This document shows positions 21,267-30,556 of a stretch of DNA of 64,000 nt, in pieces. A program made the position numbers and the translations under genes. The DNA lies in the NCBI RefSeq assembly GCF_001424045.1, contig NZ_LMQB01000024.1, positions 310,001-374,000 on the forward strand. Direction: 5' to 3'. Source of the stretch: Rhizobium sp. Leaf371 (GTDB taxonomy: Bacteria > Pseudomonadota > Alphaproteobacteria > Rhizobiales > Rhizobiaceae). The notes under the pieces are model-generated. The model worked only from the letters and a program-made list of their open reading frames with translations. It was not told the DNA's origin and did not search any database. Position 1 is the first letter of the stretch. Each line of letters opens with the position of its first letter.

Positions 21267-22520
21267 ATGCGCAAATATTCGGTTTTTGCCGTGGCACGCG
21301 AAGCCATGCGGGCGCACAAGGGCTGGGAAGCGCAGTGGGTCTCTCCGGAGCCGCGGGCCGCCTATGACGCGATCATCATCGGCGGCGGCGGGCACGGTCT
21401 GGGCGCAGCCTATTATCTTGCCAAGGAGCACGGCATCACCAATGTCGCAGTGCTTGAAAAAGGCTGGCTCGGCGGCGGCAATACCGGCCGCAACACCACC
21501 ATCATCCGGTCCAACTATCTCTATGACGAGAGCATGGACATCTATGAGCACTCGCTGAAGCTCTGGGAAAACCTGTCGCAGGATCTGAACTACAACGTCA
21601 TGTATTCGCCGCGCGGCGTGATGATGCTGTCGCACGGCATTCACGACCAGCAGGTGTTCAAGCGCCACATTCATGCGAACCGCCTCTACGGCATCGACAA
21701 TGAGTGGCTGTCTCCCGAGCAGGCGAAGGACTTCTGTCCCCCGCTCGACATTTCGGCTGCCGCCCGCTTCCCCATCAACGGTGCCGCCCTGCAGCGCCGC
21801 GGCGGCACTGCCCGCCATGATGCTGTTGCCTGGGGCTATGCGCGTGCCGCATCCGACCGCGGTGTCCACATCATCCAGAACTGCGAGGTCACCGGCATCC
21901 GCCGCGGGCCGGACGGCGCCGTCACCGGCGTCGACACCAATCGCGGCTTCATCGGCGCGAAGAAAATCGGCGTCTCGGCCTCGGGCCACAACTCCGTCAT
22001 CATGGCGATGGCCGGCGTGCGCGTGCCGCTGCATTCGGTGCCCCTGCAGGCGCTGGTGTCTGAGCCGCTGAAGCCGATCTTCCCCTGCGTCGTCATGTCG
22101 AACACGGTGCATGCCTATATCTCGCAGTCCGACAAAGGCGAACTTGTCATCGGCGCCGGCACCGACCAGTACAATTCCTATTCCCAGACCGGTGGCCTGC
22201 AGATCATCACCCACACGCTGGATGCGATCTGCGAACTGTTTCCGATCTTCCGCCGCGTCAAGATGATGCGCCAGTGGGGCGGCATCACCGACAACACGCC
22301 GGACCGCTCGGCCATCCAGGGCGTGACGCCCGTGCCGAACCTCTTCGTCAATTGCGGCTGGGGCACAGGCGGCTTCAAGGCGACGCCGGGTTCGGCGAAC
22401 CTGTTCGCCCATTTGATCGCCAAGGGCGAGCCGCATCGGCTGGCGGCGGGTCTGACGCTCGATCGCTTCCGCACCGGACGCCTGATCGACGAGGCGGCAG
22501 CCGCGGCCGTGGCGCACTGA
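21267..22520 (+). CDS. soxB: Sarcosine oxidase subunit beta
   Basis: FAD/FMN subunit of the heterotetrameric enzyme that demethylates sarcosine to glycine, with hydrogen peroxide and methylene-tetrahydrofolate as products. At 417 residues it is the usual length. The Rossmann dinucleotide motif AIIIGGGGHGLGAAYYLA begins near residue 34, and the NTGRNTTIIRSNY segment matches the flavin-binding region. The start at AGGAGATCAGGCGAATG was preferred over longer upstream frames. First gene of soxBDAG; the next gene follows 61 nt later. Confidence 0.97.
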   Translation: MRKYSVFAVAREAMRAHKGWEAQWVSPEPRAAYDAIIIGGGGHGLGAAYYLAKEHGITNVAVLEKGWLGGGNTGRNTTIIRSNYLYDESMDIYEHSLKLWENLSQDLNYNVMYSPRGVMMLSHGIHDQQVFKRHIHANRLYGIDNEWLSPEQAKDFCPPLDISAAARFPINGAALQRRGGTARHDAVAWGYARAASDRGVHIIQNCEVTGIRRGPDGAVTGVDTNRGFIGAKKIGVSASGHNSVIMAMAGVRVPLHSVPLQALVSEPLKPIFPCVVMSNTVHAYISQSDKGELVIGAGTDQYNSYSQTGGLQIITHTLDAICELFPIFRRVKMMRQWGGITDNTPDRSAIQGVTPVPNLFVNCGWGTGGFKATPGSANLFAHLIAKGEPHRLAAGLTLDRFRTGRLIDEAAAAAVAH

Positions 22521-22581
22521 CCATGGCTGTCCCGGCCCGCTTTATCCGCAGCCTGTCCTTCCCCGCATCAGGAACACGCCC

Positions 22582-22926
22582 ATGCTTTTGATCCACTGCC
22601 CCTACTGCGAGGAACAGCGCTCCGAACTCGAGTTCCGCGCGGTCGGCGACGCCCACATCGCCCGGCCCGAGAACATCGCCGCCATCTCCGATGCGGAATT
22701 CGAGGAATACTTCTTCCTGCGGGATAACCCGAAGGGCCTGATCTTCGAACGCTGGCGCCACATTTCCGGCTGCGGCCGCTTCTTCAATGCGGCGCGCGAC
22801 ACCGTCAGCGACCGGTTCCTGAAGACGTACAAGGCGGGCGAGCCGAAGCCGTCGCTGCCGATCGCCGCCATGACCGACGAGACCGTCGTCGAAACCTATG
22901 AAGCCACGGAAGGACGCGCGGAATGA
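22582..22926 (+). CDS. soxD: Sarcosine oxidase subunit delta
   Basis: Small 114-residue zinc-binding subunit of heterotetrameric sarcosine oxidase. CPYC at residues 6-9 and HISGCGRFFNAARDT are the metal-site and core signatures. The C-terminal about 20 residues (after SLPIA) are variable. The stop overlaps the soxA start as ATGA, implying coupled translation and stoichiometric assembly. Confidence 0.96.
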   Translation: MLLIHCPYCEEQRSELEFRAVGDAHIARPENIAAISDAEFEEYFFLRDNPKGLIFERWRHISGCGRFFNAARDTVSDRFLKTYKAGEPKPSLPIAAMTDETVVETYEATEGRAE

Positions 22927-25900
22927 GCGGCGCCAATCGGACTGCAAAAGCCGACAGCATGGGTGGAGCGAACCGCATTGCCGGCAAGGGCCGCCTGACG
23001 CCCGCGAGAACCGCGCGCTTCACCTTCGACGGCCGCACCTATCAGGGCCTGCAGGGCGACACCGTCGCCTCGGCGCTGATCGCCAACGGCGTCCACCTCG
23101 TCGGCCGCTCGTTCAAGTATCACCGCCCGCGCGGCATCGTCTCGGCCGGCCCGGAAGAGCCGAACGCGCTGATCGACGTGATGCGCGACAATGCCCGCCG
23201 CCAGCCGAACGTGCGCGCGACCGTTCAGGAAGTCTTCGACGGCATGACCGTCGCCTCCCAGAACCGTTACCCATCGCTCACCTTCGACGTCGGCGGCATC
23301 AACAACATCCTCGCGCCCTTCTTTGCCGCCGGCTTCTACTACAAGACCTTCATGTGGCCGAAACAGGCCTGGAAGAATATCTACGAGCCCCGCATCCGTG
23401 CCGCAGCCGGCCTCGGCGTCTCCCCGACCGAGGAGGACACCGACGAGTACGCCAGCCGCTACGCCCATTGCGACGTGCTGGTCATGGGTGCGGGCGTCGC
23501 CGGCCTGACCGCGGCGCTCGCCGCCGCTGCCACCGGCGCGCGCGTCATCCTCTGCGACGAGCAGCCCGAAGTGGGCGGCGCGCTGCACCACGATACCGGG
23601 GTGACGATCGACGGCCAGAGCGGCTATGCCTGGGCGCAGAATGCCGCCCGCCGGCTTGCCGCCATGGACAATGTCACGCTCCTGACCCGCACGACCGCCT
23701 TCGGCTACTACGCCCAGAACTTCGTGGCACTCGCCGAACGCGTCACGGATCACGTCTCCCGCCCGGCCCGCACCGCTCCGCGCGAGCGGCTGTGGCAGGT
23801 GCGTGCCAAGCGCGTCGTCATCGCCACCGGTGCCATCGAGCGGCACATGGTGTTTGCCAACAACGACCGTCCCGGCGTCATGCTGGCCTCGGCGGCCCGC
23901 ACCTATCTCAACCATTTCGGCGTCGCCATCGGCCGCAAGGTCGGCGTCTACACCGCGCATGACAGTGCCTATGAAGCCGCCTTCGACCTGCACCGCGCCG
24001 GCATCGCCATTCCGGCGATCGTCGATAGCCGCGAGCAGCCGGGTGCGGCGGTGCTGGCCGAGGCGCAGTCTCTCGGCATCGAGGTGCTGACCGGCCATGC
24101 GGTGACCGACACCAAAGGCAAGCTGCGCGTCTCCTCCATCTCCGTCCGTCGCGTCAGCGGCGGCAGCAGCGCCCGCTCGATTTCGGTCGATGCGCTCATC
24201 ACCTCGTCCGGCTGGACGCCGTCGGTGCACATGTTCTCGCAGTCGCGCGGCAAGGTGGCCTTCGACGCGGAAACGCAGCGCTTCCTGCCCGGCATCTACG
24301 CGCAGGACTGCGTCTCCGTCGGCGCCTGCAACGGCACCACCGACATCGCCGCAACCCTTGGCGAAGCCGCCGACGCCGGCGAACTCGCCGCACAGGCAGC
24401 CGGCTTCCCGGGCGGCACGCGCCTGGCCCTGACCGGCACGCAGGCCTTCGCCTGGACAGGCGGCATGGCGGGCGCCGCCTATGGCGCCGGCCCCGAGGAC
24501 GACGTCAAGGCCTTCATCGACTTCCAGAACGACGTCTGCGCCAAGGACATCCGGCTGGCCGTACGCGAGGGCATGCACTCGATCGAGCATATCAAGCGCT
24601 TCACCACCAACGGCATGGCCACCGACCAGGGCAAGCTGTCCAACATCCATGGTCTCGCCATCGCGGCGGAAACCCTTGGCCGCGGCATCCCCGAAGTCGG
24701 CCTCACCACGTTTCGCGCGCCCTACACGCCCGTGACCTTCGGCACGCTGATCGGCCATTCGCGCGGCGACCTGTTCGATCCCACCCGCAAGACGGCGATG
24801 CACCAGGCCGAAGAGGCCATGGGCGCTGCCTTCGAGGATGTGGGGCAATGGAAGCGCGCCTGGTACTATCCGCGCGCCGGCGAGGACATGCATGCCGCCG
24901 TCAACCGCGAGTGCCGCACCGTGCGCGAGACGGTCGGCATGTTCGACGCATCCACGCTCGGCAAGATCGAGGTCGTCGGCCCTGACGCGGCCGCCTTCCT
25001 CAACCTGATCTACACCAACAGCTGGGACACGCTGAAGCCGGGCCGCTGCCGTTACGGCATCATGCTGCGCGAAGACGGCTTCATCTATGACGACGGCGTC
25101 GTCGGCCGCATGTCGGAGGATCGCTTCCACGTGACCACGACGACGGGCGGTGCCGCCCGCGTCATGCATCACATGGAAGATTACCTCCAGACGGAGTTCC
25201 CGCATCTGAACGTCTGGCTGACCTCGGCCACCGAACAATGGGCCGTCATCGCCCTGCAGGGGCCGAAGGCCCGCGAGATCATCGCGCCGCTGGTCGAAGG
25301 CATCGACATTTCCAACGAGGCCTTCCCGCATATGAGCGTGGCCGAAGGCCGGATCTGCGGCGTGCCGACGCGGCTCTTCCGCATGTCGTTCACCGGCGAA
25401 CTCGGCTTCGAGGTCAACGTCCCCGCCGATTTCGGCCCGGATGTCTGGAACGCGATCCGCGAACGGGTCGAAGCCGTCGATGGCTGCGCCTACGGTACGG
25501 AAACCATGCACATCCTGCGCGCCGAAAAGGGCTATATCATCGTCGGACAGGATACCGACGGCACGCTGACGCCGGACGATGCCAGCCTCTCCTGGGCGGT
25601 CGGCAAGAAGAAGACCGACTTCGTCGGCATTCGCGGCATGAAGCGCCCGGACCTCGTGCGCGAGGGCCGCAAGCAGCTTGTCGGCCTTTTGACGAAGGAT
25701 CCGAACATGGTGCTGGAGGAAGGCGCGCAGATCGTGGCCGATCCCAACCAGCCGAAGCCCATGACAATGCTCGGCCATGTCACCTCGTCCTATTGGTCGG
25801 AAAACTGCGGACGCTCCATCGCCATGGCGGTGGTGGCCGGTGGCAAGGCGCGGCTCGGCCAGACCCTCTATGTGCCGATGGCCGATCGGACGATCGCCGT

Positions 25901-25955
25901 CGAGGTGAGCGACATGGTGTTCTTTGACAAGGAAGGTGGCCGCATCCATGGCTGA
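22923..25955 (+). CDS. soxA: Sarcosine oxidase subunit alpha
   Basis: Large 1010-residue subunit. It has an N-terminal ferredoxin-like domain (FTFDGRTYQGLQGDTVASAL), an NAD-binding Rossmann domain around VLVMGAGVAGLTAALAAA (near residue 190), and a C-terminal aminomethyltransferase (GcvT-like) domain that hands the methylene group to tetrahydrofolate, ending in the MVFFDKEGGRIHG type of tail. It overlaps soxD at its start by 4 nt and soxG at its end by 8 nt. No folate genes (folD, purU, glyA) accompany the operon here, unlike in several other bacteria. Confidence 0.97.
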   Translation: MSGANRTAKADSMGGANRIAGKGRLTPARTARFTFDGRTYQGLQGDTVASALIANGVHLVGRSFKYHRPRGIVSAGPEEPNALIDVMRDNARRQPNVRATVQEVFDGMTVASQNRYPSLTFDVGGINNILAPFFAAGFYYKTFMWPKQAWKNIYEPRIRAAAGLGVSPTEEDTDEYASRYAHCDVLVMGAGVAGLTAALAAAATGARVILCDEQPEVGGALHHDTGVTIDGQSGYAWAQNAARRLAAMDNVTLLTRTTAFGYYAQNFVALAERVTDHVSRPARTAPRERLWQVRAKRVVIATGAIERHMVFANNDRPGVMLASAARTYLNHFGVAIGRKVGVYTAHDSAYEAAFDLHRAGIAIPAIVDSREQPGAAVLAEAQSLGIEVLTGHAVTDTKGKLRVSSISVRRVSGGSSARSISVDALITSSGWTPSVHMFSQSRGKVAFDAETQRFLPGIYAQDCVSVGACNGTTDIAATLGEAADAGELAAQAAGFPGGTRLALTGTQAFAWTGGMAGAAYGAGPEDDVKAFIDFQNDVCAKDIRLAVREGMHSIEHIKRFTTNGMATDQGKLSNIHGLAIAAETLGRGIPEVGLTTFRAPYTPVTFGTLIGHSRGDLFDPTRKTAMHQAEEAMGAAFEDVGQWKRAWYYPRAGEDMHAAVNRECRTVRETVGMFDASTLGKIEVVGPDAAAFLNLIYTNSWDTLKPGRCRYGIMLREDGFIYDDGVVGRMSEDRFHVTTTTGGAARVMHHMEDYLQTEFPHLNVWLTSATEQWAVIALQGPKAREIIAPLVEGIDISNEAFPHMSVAEGRICGVPTRLFRMSFTGELGFEVNVPADFGPDVWNAIRERVEAVDGCAYGTETMHILRAEKGYIIVGQDTDGTLTPDDASLSWAVGKKKTDFVGIRGMKRPDLVREGRKQLVGLLTKDPNMVLEEGAQIVADPNQPKPMTMLGHVTSSYWSENCGRSIAMAVVAGGKARLGQTLYVPMADRTIAVEVSDMVFFDKEGGRIHG

Positions 25956-26496
25956 TCTCGCAACACGGACCCTGCCGCTTCGCGGCTTCCACGGCGGTTC
26001 CGCCACCGTTCGCCTGACGCCGGCCGCCCCCGCGAGCCGTCTGTCGCTCCGCGCCAAGCCGGATGCCGTCGGTGCGCTCGCAACCGCGCTTCAGCTGTCG
26101 TTGCCGACACGCCCGAAGACCTCGGCCACGAGCGGCACCCGCCACGCGCTCTGGCTCGGCCCCGACGAATGGCTCGTCATCGACGAAACGGAAACAGACC
26201 TTGTGGGCATCGCGGCCTCCGCCGGCGTGCTGCAGTCTGCGACCGACATCTCCCACCGCAACACGGCCATCCTTGTCGAAGGCCAGGGTGCCTCCGCCGC
26301 CATCAATGCCGGCTGCCCACAGGACCTGTCGCTCAAGGCCTTCCCCGTCGGCGCCTGCTCGCGCACCGTGTTCGGCAAGGCGGAAGTCGTGCTCTACCGC
26401 ACCGGCGAAACGGCGTTTCGCGTCGAATGCTGGCGCTCCTTCGCGCCATACGTCTCGGGACTGCTGGCAGCCGGGGCGCAGGACGCCGGCCACTGA
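25948..26496 (+). CDS. soxG: Sarcosine oxidase subunit gamma
   Basis: 182-residue gamma subunit, related to the T-protein fold, which completes the soxBDAG set. Conserved features are ALWLGPDEWLVI and DISHRNTAILVEG, plus FRVECWRSFAPY near the end. The ATG overlaps the soxA stop and has AGGAAGGTGG upstream; a TTG 24 nt earlier is in frame but less likely. The gene ends 17 nt from a convergent gene. Confidence 0.95.
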   Translation: MADLATRTLPLRGFHGGSATVRLTPAAPASRLSLRAKPDAVGALATALQLSLPTRPKTSATSGTRHALWLGPDEWLVIDETETDLVGIAASAGVLQSATDISHRNTAILVEGQGASAAINAGCPQDLSLKAFPVGACSRTVFGKAEVVLYRTGETAFRVECWRSFAPYVSGLLAAGAQDAGH

Positions 26497-26513
26497 ACAC
26501 GGCGTCGGGCCCG

Positions 26514-27590
26514 TCAGGACAGGACGGGCCAGCCGCGCCAATCGACCCAGCGGCCGTGAAAATCTGCGCGGCCGATCTCATGACGCTCGCCGGTCGGCCA
26601 CATTTGCAGCGTCAAAGCAGCTCCCGGCTCCGTTCCGTCGTTCTCGAGCGATAGACGCGCGAGCGGTGCCGCCTCGGTTGCGCCGCGGCCGGCGTCCGCG
26701 ATCAGCGCCTCACCCCGCTCGCGGTCCTCTCCGGACAGATATTGCCAGGCGATCGTGTGATAGACGACATGCACGCAGCCGGGGCGCGGGACCGCCAGAC
26801 GGCGCTGCAGCCACGATACCGCATCCGCAGCCTCGACCTTTCGCTCGGACGACGCCGCAACAGCGATCGCGGCGCGCGTCCGCGCGATCCGATCGGCCTG
26901 ATCCGCCCACAGATACGACAGGAGACGTTCCGCGTCCTCCGACCGTGCGGGATCGAGAGGCCGGAGATCGCAGCCGGCCCGATCCTGAACCCGAAGGGCC
27001 GCCTCGGGCGGCGTAGCGCCTGTCCAGTCGGGCGTCAGCCTCACCGGCGATTGCGGATCGCCCCAGGCGACATCTCCGAGACGATAGGCAAAGCGGTCCC
27101 AGTGAAGGTTCAGCCCGGCACTTGCGCCGACCTCCGAGAGGCAGAGCGGTTTGCCGAAACGCTTGGCGATGGTGAGGAAGCCCGGCAGGAGCGCGGACGA
27201 GCGTCGCACCTCGTTCGTCTGCGGCGGCGAGTCGAGGCGCGCAAGAATCGTCTCGGCGTGATCGCGACAGGCGCGCTCGACCGCCTCCCATAACGTCGCG
27301 GGTTCCGTTGTGCGCGGCGGATAGACGGCTGCGAGATCCGGATCGGCACCGTCAAGAACCAGCGCATGCAGCGCACCGGCAAGCCGCAGCGGAACCGAAT
27401 CGGCAGAGGAGGCCGGATTTCCCGTCCAGCCGAGAACACGGCGTCCGACCGGATGCGTATCCGTCAGGCGCTCGGCGGCAAGGTCGCAGAGCGTGGCGAC
27501 GAAAGGTGAGCCCAGCGCACGGCAGCTCGCTGCCTGCGAGCGGAAGGCCGCGCGGACGGCGGCGTCGCGTGTTGCCGCGTCAAGCATCAT
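26514..27590 (-). CDS. DUF2332 family protein
   Basis: A 358-residue cytosolic protein of unknown function. It resembles DUF2332 (for example EVGASAGLNLHWDRFAYRLG, a motif reminiscent of SAM- or nucleotide-binding loops, and WLQRRLAVPRPGCVHVVYHT). No signal peptide or membrane helix. It starts with ATGATG overlapping the end of the upstream MaoC gene by 11 nt, so the two are translationally coupled. Its role could be a methyltransferase-like one given the EVGASAG loop, but this is only a guess. Confidence 0.8.
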   Translation of the reverse strand: MMLDAATRDAAVRAAFRSQAASCRALGSPFVATLCDLAAERLTDTHPVGRRVLGWTGNPASSADSVPLRLAGALHALVLDGADPDLAAVYPPRTTEPATLWEAVERACRDHAETILARLDSPPQTNEVRRSSALLPGFLTIAKRFGKPLCLSEVGASAGLNLHWDRFAYRLGDVAWGDPQSPVRLTPDWTGATPPEAALRVQDRAGCDLRPLDPARSEDAERLLSYLWADQADRIARTRAAIAVAASSERKVEAADAVSWLQRRLAVPRPGCVHVVYHTIAWQYLSGEDRERGEALIADAGRGATEAAPLARLSLENDGTEPGAALTLQMWPTGERHEIGRADFHGRWVDWRGWPVLS

Positions 27591-28104
27591 CCGGCCGATC
27601 CTTCGGGTCGAACTGGATGATCGTCAGCCAGGTCGCGGTCAAGGCCGGCCGGCTCTCCTGTTCCACCTCGACGGAGACCTCATAGGTGACGGCGAGCATG
27701 CCGGCGCCGCGGAACCGCGCTTCCGTGAGCGTGAAGTGACCGCGGACACGCCCCCCGGACCGAACGGGCGCCAGAAACCGGACCTTGTCGAAACCATAAT
27801 TGATCGCCATCGTCTGTTCGCGCACCGTCGGCAGGCAATTGTAGTTCATGGCCGACAGCAGCGAGAGCGACAGGAAGCCATGCGCGATCGTGCCGCCATA
27901 GGGCGTCTCGGCCGCGGCCCGGATAGGGTCGGTGTGGATGAACTGGTGATCGTCCGTCGCATCGGCAAAGCGGTCGATCATGTCCTGCGACACGGTTATC
28001 CAGTCGGAAATTCCGAGTTCGCGCCCGACGAGATCCTTGACCTCGCCAAGCGCGATCTCCGTGACGCGGGTCGTCTTCTCACCGTTCGCATCCATCTCGC
28101 TCAT
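27580..28104 (-). CDS. MaoC-like (R)-enoyl-CoA hydratase / dehydratase
   Basis: A 174-residue single hot-dog-fold protein. The hydratase motif FADATDDHQFIHTDPIRAA followed by YGGTIAHGFLSLSLLS carries the catalytic Asp and His. Members hydrate 2-enoyl-CoA to (R)-3-hydroxyacyl-CoA and supply polyhydroxyalkanoate synthesis or fatty-acid oxidation. An acidic/basic N-terminal extension of about 20 residues precedes the domain; the ribosome site (ACGGGA) is weak. It lies 23 nt upstream of no further minus-strand gene except glgX, which stops 24 nt before its start, so the three may be one transcript. Confidence 0.9.
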   Translation of the reverse strand: MSEMDANGEKTTRVTEIALGEVKDLVGRELGISDWITVSQDMIDRFADATDDHQFIHTDPIRAAAETPYGGTIAHGFLSLSLLSAMNYNCLPTVREQTMAINYGFDKVRFLAPVRSGGRVRGHFTLTEARFRGAGMLAVTYEVSVEVEQESRPALTATWLTIIQFDPKDRPDDA

Positions 28105-28127
28105 TCCCGTTGCATCATCTGCAGCCT

Positions 28128-30083
28128 TCAGGCGGCGTCGGGCGCCACGTACCAGCCGACCGAGCGGGCCGAAAGCTCCGTCGGCGTGCCCGCCTCCGGC
28201 AGCAGCGACTGCCAGCCGTCGCCCGGAAGCGTCAGAGCCGCCCCCGCGTGCGCGCGGTTGAAGACCACGGCCAGCCGGCAGGTCTTGGCCGTCACCGCAT
28301 CGCCGGTCGAAAGGATCATCGCGAGCCCGTCGGTGCGCTCGCCCTGCCAGTCCGCAACCTCCATCGGCCGGCCGTCGAGCCGGACCCAGGCGACATCGCC
28401 CGCGCCGGTGAAGAATTGGTCGCCCGCAAACACATCAAAACGATGACGGAGCTCGGCAAGTGCGGCGCATTGCGCGATCAGGTCCGCGTCGGCCGCCGCC
28501 CAGTCGAGCCAGGTGATCGGATTGTCCTGGCAATAGGCATTGTTGTTGCCCCGCTGCGTCCGACCGAACTCGTCGCCGGCGGTGATCATGATCGCGCCGC
28601 GCGTGGCAAAGAGCGTCGCGAGCAGCGCCTTCACATCCCGCTTGCGGGCGGCAACGATCGTGCCGTCGTCCGTTTCGCCTTCGGAACCGTTGTTCCAGGA
28701 GTGGTTCTCGTTGTGGCCGTCGCGATTGTCCTCGCCGTTGGCCTCATTGTGCTTGTGATCGTGGGAAACGAGATCCCTGAGCGTGAAGCCGTCATGCGCG
28801 GCAATGAAGGTCACGCTGCGGCTCTGCGTGCCGCCACGCTGCGAGAAGATATCCGACGAACCGGCGAGCGCCCCCGCGAGCGAGCCGGTCATCCAGCCGT
28901 CACCCTTCCAGAACCGCCGCAGGTCGTCGCGCGCGCGGTCGTTCCATTCGAGGAAAGGGGCCGGGAAATGCCCGAGCTGATAGCCGCCCGGTCCGATATC
29001 CCATGGCTCGGCGATCAGCACGCGATCTTTGAGAAGCGGATCGGCCAGCATCTCGGTCAAAAGCGTCGCATCCCGGCGAAACCCCCCGGCATCGCGGCCG
29101 AGAATGGTGCCGAGATCGAAACGGAAACCGTCGATCCCCGCCGCCTCGACGAAGTGCCGCAGCGTGTCGAGGATGAGAGACCGGACCGTCGGATGGTCGC
29201 AGGCGATGGTGTTGCCGCAACCCGTATCGTTCACGAGCACGCCCGGCTGGGCATGCCGGTAATAGACGGCATTGTCGAGGCCGCGCATGGAGAGGGTCGC
29301 GCCCTCCCGATCGCTTTCGCCGGAATGGTTGAAGACGAGATCGAGAATGACGCCGATGCCGGCGCGATGCAGCGCCGCGACCGTATCCCTGAGCTCGATC
29401 AGCCCCCCTGGCACCAGCCGTGGATCGAGCGCCATGAAGGCGACGGGATTGTAGCCCCAGCCATTGGTGAGGCCGAGAGGCGGCAGATGGCGCTCGTCGA
29501 TCCAGGCGGTGATGGGCATGAGTTCGACGGCGGAGACGCCGATGCGCTTGAGGTGGGCGATGACGGCCGGGTGCGCCAGGGCCGCCACGGTCCCCCTCAG
29601 CTCGTCCGGCACGTCCGGATGCAGCATGGTGAACGGCCGGACCGCGACCTCGTAGATCAGCCCGTCTCTGGAAAACAGGGGGGCTGCAACCCGTGCCTTC
29701 GGCACCTTGGTCACAAGCGCCTTTGGCACCAGATCGGCTGTTTCCGCGCCGAACTGCGTCAGGCGGGCATTATGCCGAAACGGCCGGTCGAGCTCCAGCG
29801 CGTAGGGATCGACGAGAAGCTTTGCCGGATCGAACCAGAGACCGCGATCGGGGTCGTAGGTGCCGTGGGCGCGGAAGCCGTAGCGTGTTCCCATCGGCGC
29901 ATCGGGCAGGGTCAGGGCGAAGACGTCGCCCTCCTCGCGGCCCATCTGCAACCGGCGCAGCTCGGTCTCGCCATCGCCGTGGAACAGGCAGAGATCGATT
30001 CGGTCAGCCGTCTGCGAGCGCACGGCAAAGCGGGTCCACCGGCCGGTGATCGTGGCGCCGAGCGGCCGTGTCGTTTCCGTCAT
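28128..30083 (-). CDS. glgX: Glycogen debranching enzyme (isoamylase type)
   Basis: Hydrolyses alpha-1,6 branches of phosphorylase-limit glycogen. The 651-residue GH13 protein has an N-terminal CBM48-like domain (RTDRIDLCLF-like, FALTLPDAPMGTRYGFRAHG) and catalytic motifs DLVFNHSGES, DGFRFDLGTILG (nucleophile Asp) and LIAEPWDIGPG (acid/base Glu), with FIAAHDGFTLRDLV. AGAGGG six nucleotides before the ATG supports the start. It is separated from the glgPBCA-pgm operon by about 9 kb and lies on the other strand. Confidence 0.96.
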   Translation of the reverse strand: MTETTRPLGATITGRWTRFAVRSQTADRIDLCLFHGDGETELRRLQMGREEGDVFALTLPDAPMGTRYGFRAHGTYDPDRGLWFDPAKLLVDPYALELDRPFRHNARLTQFGAETADLVPKALVTKVPKARVAAPLFSRDGLIYEVAVRPFTMLHPDVPDELRGTVAALAHPAVIAHLKRIGVSAVELMPITAWIDERHLPPLGLTNGWGYNPVAFMALDPRLVPGGLIELRDTVAALHRAGIGVILDLVFNHSGESDREGATLSMRGLDNAVYYRHAQPGVLVNDTGCGNTIACDHPTVRSLILDTLRHFVEAAGIDGFRFDLGTILGRDAGGFRRDATLLTEMLADPLLKDRVLIAEPWDIGPGGYQLGHFPAPFLEWNDRARDDLRRFWKGDGWMTGSLAGALAGSSDIFSQRGGTQSRSVTFIAAHDGFTLRDLVSHDHKHNEANGEDNRDGHNENHSWNNGSEGETDDGTIVAARKRDVKALLATLFATRGAIMITAGDEFGRTQRGNNNAYCQDNPITWLDWAAADADLIAQCAALAELRHRFDVFAGDQFFTGAGDVAWVRLDGRPMEVADWQGERTDGLAMILSTGDAVTAKTCRLAVVFNRAHAGAALTLPGDGWQSLLPEAGTPTELSARSVGWYVAPDAA

Positions 30084-30164
30084 GCTGATCCCTCTCGCTG
30101 CATGGCAACCGGGCCAGCTAAGAGCAAATCACGCAAAGATACAACGACTTTCGTGGCCGTAGGC

Positions 30165-30389
30165 TCAGCGCAGAAGGACGACGCCGGCGATATTCAGGAG
30201 CACGAACAGCACGAAACCCGTGAACCAGCCGGCACTCGTGAAGAAGGCCGCAGCCATGGCGATCAACAGCGCCACGCAGAAGATGGTCAGGAACTTCGCC
30301 GCGCTCAGGAAGTGAAGATAGGTCTTCTCGTGCTCGGGATAATCCATCGGCGCACCGGTTTCGGAAGGTCCCATCTGATGTTCGGCCAC
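30165..30389 (-). CDS. aa3-type cytochrome c oxidase subunit IV
   Basis: A 74-residue small membrane protein. PMDYPEHEKTYLHFL is the family hallmark, followed by two hydrophobic segments with a glycine turn (FLTIFCVALLIAMAAAFF and GFVLFVLLNIAGVVLL). Start chosen at GTG, giving MAEHQMGPSE, with GGGGAGA seven nucleotides upstream; an ATG six nucleotides earlier lies too close to that site. In Rhodobacter-type oxidases this subunit is a small peripheral helix with an unclear role. It is not linked to the main oxidase genes here. Confidence 0.85.
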   Translation of the reverse strand: MAEHQMGPSETGAPMDYPEHEKTYLHFLSAAKFLTIFCVALLIAMAAAFFTSAGWFTGFVLFVLLNIAGVVLLR

Positions 30390-30556
30390 TGTCATTCTCC
30401 CCGCAAGTTTCCACGCCGCAAGATGCGGCACCTCTTGGTTTCAAGACATGCCCGCACTGTTCCGCGACGTCAAGGCCCGTAGAGCACGGGAGGCATTGAC
30501 GGCGCGGCCGGTTCCCGGCAAGTCGGTGGGCCAAGCCCACGCCAACGGAGAGTCTC

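Noticed and set aside
22896-26057. 1053-codon open frame on the minus strand
   Set aside because: Antisense to soxA; no recognisable protein family.
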